Source of the DNA: an uncultured Chloroflexota bacterium | GTDB taxonomy: Bacteria; Chloroflexota; Dehalococcoidia; CAUJGQ01 | Length of the DNA stretch: 20,298 nt | Reading direction: 5' to 3' | NCBI GenBank assembly: GCA_937879875.1 | Contig: CALFMN010000237.1 | Coordinates: 1-20,298 of the forward strand | In this document: piece by piece, positions 7,845 to 15,744 of the stretch | Position numbering within the stretch: position 1 is the first letter of the stretch | Layout of the letters: each line of letters begins with the position of its first letter | Translations under genes and position numbers: made by a program | The notes under the pieces: generated by a model | What the model saw: the letters and a program-made list of their open reading frames with translations, nothing else | Told to the model about the DNA's origin: nothing | The model's database searches: none

Positions 7845-7864
7845 GCGGCCGCGCCCCCGCTCAG
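7841..7864. terminator. Inverted repeat joining two convergent stop codons
   Basis: CTGAGCGG (7841-7848) and CCGCTCAG (7857-7864) form a perfect 8-bp stem with an 8-nt loop. The left arm contains the exporter gene's TGA and the right arm contains the TGA of the convergent small gene. It is placed like a bidirectional terminator, but neither side has a T-tract. Confidence 0.4.
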
Positions 7865-8118
7865 CGACCCGTCGCCGGAGGGCAGGAGCCGCGGCCCGAC
7901 TGGGGCCGGGCCGCGGCCTCTGCCCAGCGCTGCAGCCGTTCGCCCAGCCGCACCAGCCGCGCGCCGAGCCAGCGCCCGGCCGCGTGCCGCCGCGCGATGC
8001 GCACCTGCGACTGCCAGAGCAGCCATTCGAAGCGGGCGCTCTCGGCCGCGCTGGGCGGCAGGTGCTGCAGGCGGTACTGTTCGAGGTAGGCGTAAACATG
8101 GTGATCGAGCGGCGACAT
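7861..8118 (-). CDS. Small hypothetical protein, 85 residues
   Basis: No family recognised. The start is ATG at 8118, with a near-perfect AGGAGG five bases upstream, which makes this a credible gene despite its size. The frame extends further upstream to 8259, but that part would cross the likely promoter. The product begins MSPLDHHVYAYLEQYRLQHL and is rich in Arg, Leu, Ala and Trp. It looks mostly helical and basic (for example RIARRHAAGRWLGARLVRL), with no membrane span or signal peptide. It is convergent with the ABC exporter pair, the two stop codons lying in one palindrome. It could be a small nucleic-acid-binding or membrane-surface protein; no function can be assigned. Confidence 0.6.
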   Translation of the reverse strand: MSPLDHHVYAYLEQYRLQHLPPSAAESARFEWLLWQSQVRIARRHAAGRWLGARLVRLGERLQRWAEAAARPQSGRGSCPPATGR

Positions 8119-8183
8119 GTGAGCCTCCTGAGGAACCGGGACGGGGGTGCAAGCCGGGGAGGGGAGGTCAACGCTGATAGCTA

Positions 8184-8189
8184 ATTTTA
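8184..8189 (-). promoter_or_regulatory. Extended -10 element for the small gene
   Basis: On the minus strand TGTGCTAAAAT contains an extended TG motif before TAAAAT (five of six consensus bases). It lies about 65 nt upstream of the ATG at 8118. No good -35 is seen. This AT-rich spot, with the small inverted repeat GCTAA-TT-TTAGC, stands out in very GC-rich surroundings. Confidence 0.4.
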
Positions 8190-8342
8190 GCACACCCGTT
8201 CGCGGTGCAGCTCGATCGCTTCTGTCGACTTGCCCGCAGATTGGATCGCCGGAGTTCACAGGCGGCGTCCCGTCTCGCGGAGGCGCGTCGCCCGGTGCAC
8301 AATGGCCGTGACAATGCCGAGCGCGGCGGGGAGGTGATCGCG

Positions 8343-8780
8343 ATGGCCGTGGCAGGCTTTGACCACGTCGCGATTCCGGCGGAACGGTTCGAGGAGATGA
8401 TCGCCTTCTACCGGCGTCTCGGTTTCACGGTCGTGGGCGAAGCTGAGTGGCGCGCCGGCGCTGCGCCGCTCGTCTCGGTGCAGTTCGGCGCCAACAAGAT
8501 CAACCTGCACCCGCCGGCGCTGTGGCAGCGCACGTCGTTTACCTTGCGCGGGCCGGCGGCGCGGCCCGGCTGCGGCGACTTCTGCTTCGTCTGGGACGGC
8601 GACGTCGCGGGCATCACGGCGCTGCTGCAAGCGGCCGGCGCCCCGATTGAGGTCGGGCCGGTCTCGCGCCAGGGTGGGCGCGACGGCGGCAGGGCCGCCG
8701 GCACCAGCGTCTACTGCCGCGATCCGGACCACAACCTGCTGGAGTTCATCGTCTACCCCGCGCCCGGCGGCCAAACGTGA
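8343..8780 (+). CDS. VOC-superfamily (glyoxalase-like) protein
   Basis: A 145-residue vicinal-oxygen-chelate fold protein. The first beta-alpha-beta-beta-beta unit starts FDHVAIPAERFEEMIAFYRR, then INLHPP and DFCFVWDG; the second unit ends YCRDPDHNLLEFIVYP. His of FDHVAIP, His of INLHPP and Glu of LLEFIVY are in the usual metal-ligand positions. The KINLH and DPDHNLLEF pattern resembles the VOC group often labelled virulence-type, which includes a Salmonella lactoylglutathione lyase. The true substrate is unknown. The start is ATG 8343, with GGGGAGG ending 8 nt upstream; a GTG at 8334 is a poorer alternative. It stands alone, divergent from the small gene at 7861-8118. Confidence 0.8.
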   Translation: MAVAGFDHVAIPAERFEEMIAFYRRLGFTVVGEAEWRAGAAPLVSVQFGANKINLHPPALWQRTSFTLRGPAARPGCGDFCFVWDGDVAGITALLQAAGAPIEVGPVSRQGGRDGGRAAGTSVYCRDPDHNLLEFIVYPAPGGQT

Positions 8781-8852
8781 TGCTATTGCCGCGTGAACCG
8801 TCGTTGTGCATGGGACCGCTCCTGAACCGCCCGTTGCGGCGCCAGATTGTAG

Positions 8853-8889
8853 GGGCGCACGGCGTGCGCCCGTCGCGGCTGCGCCGCGA
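8853..8889. repeat. Two adjacent perfect GC hairpins
   Basis: GGGCGCAC-GGC-GTGCGCCC (8853-8871) and TCGCGGC-TGC-GCCGCGA (8873-8889) are perfect 8-bp and 7-bp stems with 3-nt loops, one base apart. They lie in the 168-bp gap before the acyl-CoA dehydrogenase gene. The leading TTGTAGGGGCGCAC looks like the end of an interspersed palindromic repeat. No T-tract is present. They could be a REP-like element or an mRNA-structure element. Confidence 0.5.
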
Positions 8890-8948
8890 CCAGCAGCGCG
8901 CCGATCGACGAACAACGCAAGCCAGACTGCCGAATGGAGGCCGCCAAC

Positions 8949-10154
8949 ATGGACTGGAAAGACTCACCCGAGCAGGCGGCGTTTCGCGCCGAGGTGCAGC
9001 AGCTCGTCCGTACGCGGCTGCCCGCGCGCTACCGCGAGCTGGCCGCCGCCGGCGAGGTCGAAGGTCGCGCCTGGGAGTTCGACCGCAAGTCGCCTGACCC
9101 CGCGGTTCGGCAGGCGGCGATCGACTGGCACCACGCCCTCGGCGAGCGCGGCTGGGTAGCGCCGCACTGGCCCAAAGAGTACGGCGGCGCGAGCCTGACG
9201 CCGATGGAACAGTTTATCCTCAACCAGGAGATCGCGCGCGCCGGCGCCCCGCACGTCGGCGGCTCCGGCGTCTCGCTGCTGGGGCCGACGCTGATCGTGC
9301 ACGGCACCGAAGAGCAGCGCAAAAAGTACCTGCCGCCGATCCTCGCCGGCGAAGTCACCTGGGCGCAGGGCTATTCCGAGCCGGGCAGCGGCTCGGATCT
9401 GGCCAGCTTGCAAACACGCGCCGTGCGCGACGGCGACGACTTTGTCGTCAATGGCCAGAAGATCTGGACCTCGGCCGCGCACACCGCCGACGCGCTGTTC
9501 GCCCTCGTCCGCACCGACCCCGACGCGCCCAAGCACCGCGGCATTACGTTTCTGCTGATCGACGACATCAAGACGCCCGGCATCACCGTGCGGCCGCTGG
9601 TCGATATGAGCGAGGGCCACTACTTCAACGAGGTCTTCTTCGACGACGTGCGCGTGCCGGCGGGCAACGTCGTGGGCGAGGTCAACCGCGGCTGGTACGT
9701 TGGGATGACGCTGCTCGACTTCGAGCGCAGCAATATCGGCGGCGCGGTGGCCGCGCGGCGCACGCTGATGCGTCTGCTCGACCATCTGCGGGCCGACGAG
9801 TCGCTGAGCGAGCGCACGCGTTCCAGCCGGCTGCGGCAGGAGCTGGCCCAGCGCTACATCGAGACGGAAGTGATGTTCCAGCAGTCGTTCCGCATCGTCT
9901 CGATGCAAGCGCGCGGCCTGGTGCCCAACCACGAAGCGTCGATGGCGAAGCTGTTCAACTCGGAGCTGTCGCAGCGGCTGGCCGAGACGGCGATGGAATG
10001 CCTGGGCCTCAAAGGGGGCGTGGTGCGCGGCCGCCCGGAGGGCACGTTCGCGCGCGGCTACCTCGGCGCCGTGCCGGCCACGATCCGCGGCGGCACCTCC
10101 GAGGTACAGCGCAACGTGATCGCCACCCGCGGTCTCGGGCTGCCGCGGGCGTAG
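8949..10154 (+). CDS. Acyl-CoA dehydrogenase family protein
   Basis: FAD enzyme that introduces an alpha-beta double bond into acyl-CoA thioesters, passing electrons to ETF. The 401-residue protein has the N-terminal helical domain, the middle beta-domain signature AQGYSEPGSGSDLAS followed by GQKIWTSAAH, and the C-terminal helical domain ending RGGTSEVQRNVIATRGLGLP. The medium-chain-type catalytic Glu just before GT is absent (RGGT), but Glu259 in LLDFERSNIGG matches the isovaleryl/long-chain-type position in the preceding helix. The closest groups I recognise are CaiA/FadE-like enzymes of branched or steroid side-chain catabolism; the substrate is uncertain. The start is ATG 8949, eight bases after GGAGG (8936-8940 region); ATG 8934 overlaps that RBS. 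No partner subunit gene is adjacent. Confidence 0.88.
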   Translation: MDWKDSPEQAAFRAEVQQLVRTRLPARYRELAAAGEVEGRAWEFDRKSPDPAVRQAAIDWHHALGERGWVAPHWPKEYGGASLTPMEQFILNQEIARAGAPHVGGSGVSLLGPTLIVHGTEEQRKKYLPPILAGEVTWAQGYSEPGSGSDLASLQTRAVRDGDDFVVNGQKIWTSAAHTADALFALVRTDPDAPKHRGITFLLIDDIKTPGITVRPLVDMSEGHYFNEVFFDDVRVPAGNVVGEVNRGWYVGMTLLDFERSNIGGAVAARRTLMRLLDHLRADESLSERTRSSRLRQELAQRYIETEVMFQQSFRIVSMQARGLVPNHEASMAKLFNSELSQRLAETAMECLGLKGGVVRGRPEGTFARGYLGAVPATIRGGTSEVQRNVIATRGLGLPRA

Positions 10155-10179
10155 GGTACAGGGTCAGAGGTGGGCCACG

Positions 10180-11475
10180 TCAGCCCGCATCGCGCAGCAG
10201 CATCTCCGCCACGCGCCGGCCGAGCGCGAGGCTGTAGTTCTGGCCGCGGTCCTGCGGGTAGACGTGCGCCATCGTGGCAAGGTAAACGCCTGGCAGCGGC
10301 GTGCGTATGGGCGGCAAGCGGCGCAGATAGCCCGCCGTGACGATCGGTTGGGCGAAAGGCGCGCGGAACAGCCAGCGCTGCTGCACCCAGACCGGATCGA
10401 AGGCCGGATTCAGGCGACGGATCGCGGGCAGGAACGTCTCGAACAGCTCGGCCTCGCTCAGGCGCAGCAGCGGATGGCCGGGCGGCAGATAATTGCCGAG
10501 ATAGACGAGGCGCCGGCCGCCGTAATCCTCGGCCGGCATGAAATTGGTGTGCTCGACGAGGACCAAAAACGGAAAGTCCGGATCGCCGACCGAGATCCAG
10601 TACGAATCGGTGAGCCGGCGGTCGAGCGCCAGGATCAGCACCTGCGCGTCGAAGAAGTCGGGGCCGGGGTAGCGCTGTCGCCAGGGCTGCGGCAGATCCG
10701 CGGCCATGCGCTCGAACACGCGCTGTGGGACCGTCGCGATCACGCGCTCGAAGTTGTAGCTGCCGGCGCCGGTCTCAACGCGCACGCCGCCCGCGTGACT
10801 GCGAATACGCTGCGCCTTCGCGCCCAATACGATCTCGCCACCCAGCGCCTGCACGCGTTCGCCCAGTGCGTCGTAGAGCTGCTGAAAGCCGCCGCGCAGA
10901 TAGCCCAGCGCGAGCGAGCGTTCATGAAAGCGGCTCCAGAGCCAGCCCATCGCGATCTCATTGGCGCGGTCGCCGAACTTGCCTTGGAGCACGGGCTCGA
11001 TCAGCGCCGCGTAGGCGCGCGGCCCGGCCACGCGCCGGCTCCAGCCAGCCGCCGTTCTGCCCGCGAACGGCCGCTCGCCCGGCGTCAACTTGAGCGCGGC
11101 CAGCATCAGGCCGAAGCGCACGCGGTCTGCAAACGGGATCGCATCGAAGCGCAAGATGCCGCTCAGCGACATGGGATAGACGCGGCCGTCGCGCAGACTC
11201 GCCGTGATCGGCCGCTGCCAGACCAGCCGCTCGCCCAGGCCAAGCTGCCGTGTCGTCTGGATGATCGTGCGGTCGGTACGAAAGATGTGATGGTAGAACT
11301 TCTCCAGCGTCGCGGTTGAGTCCTCGCCGGGACGAAAGCCGGCGGCCAGCCCGCCCAGTTCCCGCTCGCGTTCGAGCACGACGACGCGCCGGCCGGCCTG
11401 CGCCAGCCGCCACGCCGCGCCGAGACCCAGCGCCCCGCCGCCGATGACCCCGATCGCCCGTTGCTCTCCCGCCAT
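10180..11475 (-). CDS. FAD-dependent amine-oxidase/PPO-like oxidoreductase
   Basis: A 431-residue flavoprotein. The N-terminal Rossmann motif IGVIGGGALGLGAAWRLAQ is followed by VVLERERELGGLAAGF, which contains the GG doublet typical of the protoporphyrinogen oxidase, phytoene desaturase and monoamine oxidase superfamily. A central substrate domain follows (about residues 90-290). The C-terminal FAD-binding segment reads PLPGVYLATMAHVYPQDRGQ. The substrate is not evident. Similar proteins are found in carotenoid, haem and sugar-linked pathways, but no partner genes occur here. The start is ATG 11475, preceded by GCAGAGG at about 8-nt spacing. It is convergent with the acyl-CoA dehydrogenase, with stops 25 nt apart. 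Confidence 0.8.
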   Translation of the reverse strand: MAGEQRAIGVIGGGALGLGAAWRLAQAGRRVVVLERERELGGLAAGFRPGEDSTATLEKFYHHIFRTDRTIIQTTRQLGLGERLVWQRPITASLRDGRVYPMSLSGILRFDAIPFADRVRFGLMLAALKLTPGERPFAGRTAAGWSRRVAGPRAYAALIEPVLQGKFGDRANEIAMGWLWSRFHERSLALGYLRGGFQQLYDALGERVQALGGEIVLGAKAQRIRSHAGGVRVETGAGSYNFERVIATVPQRVFERMAADLPQPWRQRYPGPDFFDAQVLILALDRRLTDSYWISVGDPDFPFLVLVEHTNFMPAEDYGGRRLVYLGNYLPPGHPLLRLSEAELFETFLPAIRRLNPAFDPVWVQQRWLFRAPFAQPIVTAGYLRRLPPIRTPLPGVYLATMAHVYPQDRGQNYSLALGRRVAEMLLRDAG

Positions 11476-11597
11476 TCACGAAGCCTCTGCGCGCCCGCCG
11501 TCGCGGCGTACGCCTCCTCAGTGTAGATGCGAGACGGCGGTCGCTACAGTCCGGCGGTGTGGCCTGCTCTGAGCGTCTCCCGGGCGGCGCCGGCGTT
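11476..11597. other. Gap between oxidoreductase start and repeat copy 1
   Basis: A 122-bp gap that must hold the minus-strand promoter of the oxidoreductase. A weak -10 (TACACT on the minus strand, near 11519-11524) is visible without a clear -35. No gene is seen. Confidence 0.3.
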
Positions 11598-11825
11598 GCG
11601 GGGCACCTAACCCTGACTTCCCTGGCGGGAAGTCTGTCCCTTCCCGAGACGGTAAGGGACTCCTGGAGCGTTCCCAGCGGCACCGGACGGCGGCGGGGCT
11701 CGGGTGTCCTTGCGGGATCAGCGGCGTGATGGTCTCCTGTACGCGCGCACGTCCTCGAACCGTCCCTTTCCCGTCTCGGGAAGGGACAGCTTTGCCTTCA
11801 GGCAAAGCAGGGTTAGGTGCCCCGC
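11598..11825 (+). repeat. Dispersed palindromic element, copy 1
   Basis: The ends are perfect 18-bp inverted repeats: GCGGGGCACCTAACCCTG (11598-11615) and its complement at 11808-11825. Just inside each end is an independent perfect hairpin: GACTTCCC-TGGC-GGGAAGTC (11615-11634) on the left and GCTTTGCC-TTCA-GGCAAAGC (11789-11808) on the right. These are followed by a second pair of inverted arms around TGTCCCTTCCCGAG. The centre (about 11665-11755) is less symmetrical. The element aligns along its full length with the reverse complement of copy 2. It begins 38 nt after the stop of the MBL-fold gene. It encodes no plausible protein, so it is a MITE-like or REP-like unit. Confidence 0.8.
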
Positions 11826-11863
11826 GCGGCCGCGGGTGCCGCTCTCCGCAAAGACGCGGCGCC

Positions 11864-12652
11864 TCACAGCTCAATCGTCATGCCGTCTTCGGCAACGGGG
11901 GCGGCGGCGGCGGACAGATGACGCTGCATCTCCGCGCCGATGTGCACTAACACCAGCCGCCGGCAGGAAAGGCGATCGCGCTGGGCCATGAGTTGGGCGT
12001 GGCTCAGCATCGTGCGTTGCGGCAAGGCGAAGGTGCATGTCTGGCAAATGAACAGATCGGCGTCCGTACAGAGCGGCAGGATCGCCTCAGTCCAGGCCGT
12101 GTCGCCGGAGCAGGCAAGCGTGCGTCCGGCCAGCGTCAGACGCAGCATCAGCGCCTCGGGCGTGTGGACGGCGGCGAACGGCTCGATGCGCAGCGCACCG
12201 GCGCTCACGGTCACGCCGGCGACGAGATCGATAAAGCGCAGCAGCCTGGCGGACCGCGCCGTGGCCAGCGCCTCCGGCCAGCGGAACAGCGTCATGGCCT
12301 CGCGCAGCCACTGTTCGGTGCCGGCAGGACCGGCGATCGTCAGCGGCCGCGCACGCGGCGGGCGCGCGGCGTCGCCCTCCCGGTTGGCGATCATTTCGAG
12401 CACGAACAAGGGCAGGCCGCCCGCGTGGTCGCCGTGAAAGTGGCTGAGCAACACGCCGTCGATCGTGTCCGGATCGATGCCCGCCCGTTGCAGCGCGACG
12501 AGCGTAGTGGCGCCGCAGTCCACCAGGAAACGGCCGTGTGCGCCCGCGTCCAGCATGATCGCGCTTTGCAGGCGGCCGCCGCTGGCGAACGGATCGCCGG
12601 TCCCGAGAAAGGTCACGCGCAGCCCGGTGTCGTGTTGCGCAGCTTCACTCAT
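11864..12652 (-). CDS. MBL-fold metallo-hydrolase (RNase Z/ElaC-like)
   Basis: A 262-residue metallo-beta-lactamase-fold protein with the core LRVTFLGTGDPFASGGR, the metal motif HFHGDHAGG (HxHxDH), a further His in AAVHTPEA, the bridging Asp in LACSGDTAWTE and a final His in LVLVHIGAEM. All usual ligands of the two-metal site are present. The layout fits the ElaC/AtsA-like branch, which includes tRNase Z and arylsulfatase-like hydrolases. The tRNA-binding exosite of true RNase Z is not evident, so the substrate is open. ADLFICQTCTF carries Gln where relatives often have Glu. The start is ATG 12652 (MSEAAQHDTG); no strong RBS is seen. The frame runs on upstream but loses MBL-like sequence. It is divergent from the DJ-1 relic. 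Confidence 0.82.
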   Translation of the reverse strand: MSEAAQHDTGLRVTFLGTGDPFASGGRLQSAIMLDAGAHGRFLVDCGATTLVALQRAGIDPDTIDGVLLSHFHGDHAGGLPLFVLEMIANREGDAARPPRARPLTIAGPAGTEQWLREAMTLFRWPEALATARSARLLRFIDLVAGVTVSAGALRIEPFAAVHTPEALMLRLTLAGRTLACSGDTAWTEAILPLCTDADLFICQTCTFALPQRTMLSHAQLMAQRDRLSCRRLVLVHIGAEMQRHLSAAAAPVAEDGMTIEL

Positions 12653-12762
12653 CGCCACAGTCTGGCACAGGCTGCGACCGAGGGCGATGCGCCGACGTGG
12701 TCGGCAGAAATCGTCCGCCATCTGTCGTTGCCGCCAGCGCGCGGGGCGGCGAAACTGAACGC

Positions 12763-12930
12763 GTGATCGGAACGCGAACAGTCGTGATTCTCGGCTATCC
12801 CGGCGTGCAGGTGTTCGAGGTGGCCGGGCCGTAGGAGGCGTGCGCCTTCGTCTGGCGGTTCGAAGGCGCAGGGCGCGATGCCGCCCTGCGATGTGCAGGT
12901 GGCTGCCGCCGCGTTCAGTCGCGCTCACGC
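12763..12930 (+). pseudogene. Relic of a DJ-1/PfpI-type (GlxA-like) gene
   Basis: From GTG 12763 the frame reads TVVILGYPGVQVFEVAGP and then meets TAG at 12832. This is a typical first strand and turn of DJ-1/GlxA-type proteins, where an aromatic or Leu codon followed by Glu is expected; GAG follows the stop directly. After the stop the same frame continues EACAF and then loses similarity. Another frame gives PCDVQVAAAA (about 12882-12911), compatible with the second strand. The rest of such a gene is missing. It lies just upstream of an intact DJ-1 gene, suggesting a decayed tandem paralogue. The first 23 codons are persuasive; the frameshifted extension is inferred. Confidence 0.5.
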
Positions 12931-12958
12931 AGCGCGTGAGCAGGGAGAGAAGCAGGTT

Positions 12959-13612
12959 ATGGAGATCGCAATCGTTCTGTTCGATGGCATCACGGCGCTG
13001 GACGCGATCGGCCCCTACGAGATCCTGTCGCGGCTGCCCGGCGCCGAAGTCAAGTTTGCCGGCAAGCAACGCGGCGTCGTGCGTACGGATAACAAGAGCC
13101 TCGGACTGAGCGTGGACTACACGCTTGAGGAGATCGCCGCGCCCGAGATTCTGCTCGTGCCCGGCGGCTTCGGCACGCGGTCGCTGATGAACGATACGCG
13201 GCTGCTGGAGTGGATCCGCGGCGTGCATCGCACCACGCGCTGGACCACATCGGTCTGCACGGGCGCCTTGCTGCTTGCCGCCGCGGAATTGCTGGAGGGG
13301 CTGGAGGCCACGACGCACTGGCTGGAGCGCGAGACGCTGGCGCGATACGGCGCCCGTCCGGTGGCGCGGCGCGTGGTGCAGCAAGGCAAGATCGTGACCG
13401 CCGCGGGCGTCTCCGCCGGCATCGACATGGCGCTGACGCTGGCCGCCGAGATCGCCGGCGCGGACGTGGCGCAGGCGCTGCAGCTCGGCATTGAGTACGA
13501 CCCGCAGCCGCCCTTCGCCGCCGGCTCGCCGGAGAAGGCGCCGGCAGCGATCGTGGCGGCGGCGCGGTCGCGGGCGGCGGCGCGCGCGGCGCAGTTTCCG
13601 CTCGGCGTCTAA
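12959..13612 (+). CDS. DJ-1/PfpI family protein, isocyanide-hydratase-like
   Basis: A 217-residue DJ-1/PfpI (class I glutamine amidotransferase-like) protein. It starts MEIAIVLFDGITALDAIGPY, with Asp15 and Glu21 near the active site. The nucleophile elbow is TSVCTGALLLAAA (Cys100), followed by ATTHW. This arrangement, with Asp in the first loop and Cys-Thr at the elbow, is that of isonitrile hydratase (InhA) and its relatives, which hydrate isocyanides to N-formamides. Other members are GATase-like domains of GlxA regulators, but no AraC helix-turn-helix domain is attached here. The start is ATG 12959, with GGGAGA about 10 nt upstream. It is convergent with the diguanylate cyclase gene, 24 nt away. 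Family assignment is firm; substrate is inferred. Confidence 0.82.
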   Translation: MEIAIVLFDGITALDAIGPYEILSRLPGAEVKFAGKQRGVVRTDNKSLGLSVDYTLEEIAAPEILLVPGGFGTRSLMNDTRLLEWIRGVHRTTRWTTSVCTGALLLAAAELLEGLEATTHWLERETLARYGARPVARRVVQQGKIVTAAGVSAGIDMALTLAAEIAGADVAQALQLGIEYDPQPPFAAGSPEKAPAAIVAAARSRAAARAAQFPLGV

Positions 13613-13636
13613 AAGGTCTCCGACGGTTGGCCGCGG

Positions 13637-15563
13637 TCAGCTCAGCCTCCGGCCCACGACAACCCGGTCGCGCCCTTGCTCCTTCGCCTGGTCGAGCGCG
13701 GCGTCGGCGGCGCGCAACAGATCGTCGCCGGTTTGCCCGTGGTCGGGAAAGACGGCCACGCCCATCGAAACTGTGACGGTCCCAAGCGGTTGACCCCGGT
13801 GGGTCAGCTCCAGCGCCTTGATGCGTTCGCGCAGGTAGTCGGCGCGGCCCAGGGCGCCATCGAGCGAAGCGTCGGGCAAGATCAGGGCGATCTCCTCGCC
13901 GCCGTAACGGCAGGCGATGTCTTCGGCGCGGATATGACCCACCAGAAAGCTGCTCACCTCCTGCAGCAGCGTATCGCCCGCGGCGTGGCCGAAGGTGTCG
14001 TTGAAGCGCTTGAAATGATCCACGTCGAGCATGATCACGCCGAGCGAGGCATAGCGCCGCTCGGCGCGCCGGATCTCGCGATCGAGCGTCTCTTCCATGT
14101 AGCGCCGGTTATAGAGGCCCGTGAGGGGATCGCGCACCGCCTGAATCCTCAACTTTTCGCGCAGCCGCAGGTTGGCCAGCGCCAGAGCGATGCGCTCGGC
14201 CACGGACTGTGCGACCTGCTGCACGGCCTCCAGCGCACCGCGCTCCGCGGCAGCCGGGTCGGCTGCCAGCTCCGTGCAATCGAGACAGAGCACGCCCAGC
14301 GTCTCGCGCTGGGCGCGCAGGGGCAGGCACACGAGCACGCCTGCCTCGCCGGCGTGCGGGCAGCGCCAGCCGGACGCACCGCCCGTCGTATGCGGCCGCG
14401 AAGGCCGGAACCAGTGCCGCATCCGCTCCCCACACCACCGCCCGCTCGGCAAAGCCGCCCGCGCCGTCCAGAATATACAGGGCGCCGGGAGTATGGCGAA
14501 AGAGCGCGGCCCAATGCCTCGACGAGCGCCGCGTACATGGCCTGCTCGCTCTCACAGCGTTGCAGCGTCTCGCCCAACTCGCTCAGCCGCGCCAACTCTT
14601 CGCGCCGGCGCTCCAGCTCGGCGACCCAGAGCGTGAGCTGCTCGTTCGCTTCTTGCAGCATCGCCGAGGTCCGGTGGCGCTCGGTCGCGTCCGTGAGCAG
14701 CGCCACGGCGCCACCGAACGCGCCGTCGGCATTCAGCAACGGCGTGGCGTTGACCGAGAGAATGCGCTGCTCCCATCCTCGCGCTCGACCAGGAACTCCA
14801 CGTTATGAACCGGTGCGCCGCTGCGCTTCACGCGCACAAATGGATACTCTTCGTCGGGAAACGGTGCGCCGTCCAGGGTCAGCCGTCGCCACGGCGGCAC
14901 CTGGAAGGGCAGACCGAGGATGGCGCCGCGTTTCAGACCAGGCAGACGTTCTGCCGCGGCGTTCGCCTGCACGAAGCGGCCTTCCGCATCGAAGACAAGC
15001 ATGCCGTCGGCCATTGTCTCAATCAGCCCGGCGAAATGCTGCTCGCGCGCGGCCGGTTCCTCGGTGCGATTGCCGGCGCGTTGCTGCGGCTCCCGGCGGG
15101 TATGGCGCACCGTGGCATCCGTCTCGGCGGGCGCGGTTACATCGGTCAGCGAGGTTACCGCGCCGACCAACGTGTTCTGCGTGTCATAGAGCGGCGCGAC
15201 ACTGACCCGCGCGGTCAGCCGTTGCCCATCCACATGCTCGAAGACCAGCTCCGCCTCGGTACTGGACAGGCCCGCGGTCAGAATCCGCTGCAACGGCGCC
15301 AGCGCCTCGGCCCTCGGCACGCCGTCCACACTGACAACGCTGGGCAGTTCACGCCGCTGGCCGGCGCCCGCCAGTGTCTCGGCAGACATGCCCAGAATCC
15401 GCTCGGCTGCCGAGTTGGCGAAGACGATGCGCCGATGCACATCGCGTACCACCAGACCGCACGCGGCGCCCTCGCAGGCCCGCACAAGCAAGGCCGCCAG
15501 CCGCGGGTCGCTGAGGCGCGCGCGTCGCGGACTCACTGCCACATCGATTTCGGCGCCTCGCAT
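13637..15563 (-). pseudogene. PAS-PAS-GAF-GGDEF diguanylate cyclase, frameshifted
   Basis: Read through three frameshifts this is a sensor diguanylate cyclase of about 640 residues. It has PAS 1 (after MRGAEIDVAV; GLVVRDVHRRIVFANSAAER), PAS 2 (LIETMADGMLVFDAEGRFVQ), a coiled-coil linker (MLQEANEQLTLWVAELERRR), a GAF domain (HTPGALYILDGAGG, VLVCLPLRAQRETLGVLCL) and GGDEF. The GGDEF domain has MLDVDHFKRFND, the product-inhibition RAED and the active-site GGEEI. The start is ATG 15563, with AGGAGA five bases upstream. Frame changes are needed near 14772-14774 (one base missing), near 14509-14513 (one base extra) and near 14379-14390, all at short G/C runs. Either it is a pseudogene or the assembly has errors. 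Intact, it would make c-di-GMP in response to an unknown signal. Confidence 0.8.
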
Positions 15564-15744
15564 GGGGTCTCCTCGCCAGGGTACCTGCAAGCCGGTGCCG
15601 CCAGGGGCGCCCGCGGCGCCGGCGGCATAGATGCAGGGTCCAGCCCTCATCAGCAGTGTCGGGCGAAGAGCACCGCGCCTGAAGCCGTCATGCGTCGGTT
15701 CGCCGTGAATCAGCGCCGGATGCAGATCGATAGCTGGAGGCGGT
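15564..15744. other. Gap upstream of the diguanylate cyclase
   Basis: About 180 bp between the cyclase start and repeat copy 2. It should hold the minus-strand promoter of the cyclase. I see no convincing promoter hexamers and no gene. Confidence 0.3.

Noticed and set aside
8853..8889. CRISPR or tRNA-like structure at the twin hairpins
   Set aside because: No repeated spacer units and no tRNA arms; only two unrelated perfect stems.
11700..11990. Plus-strand frames running through palindromic element copy 1
   Set aside because: They cover the non-coding repeat and the antisense of the MBL gene; similar peptides also arise from copy 2, so they reflect repeat DNA rather than genes.
12653..13384. 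N-terminal extension of the MBL-fold protein
   Set aside because: The upstream frame is antisense to the DJ-1 gene and lacks MBL features; the fold starts right after ATG 12652.
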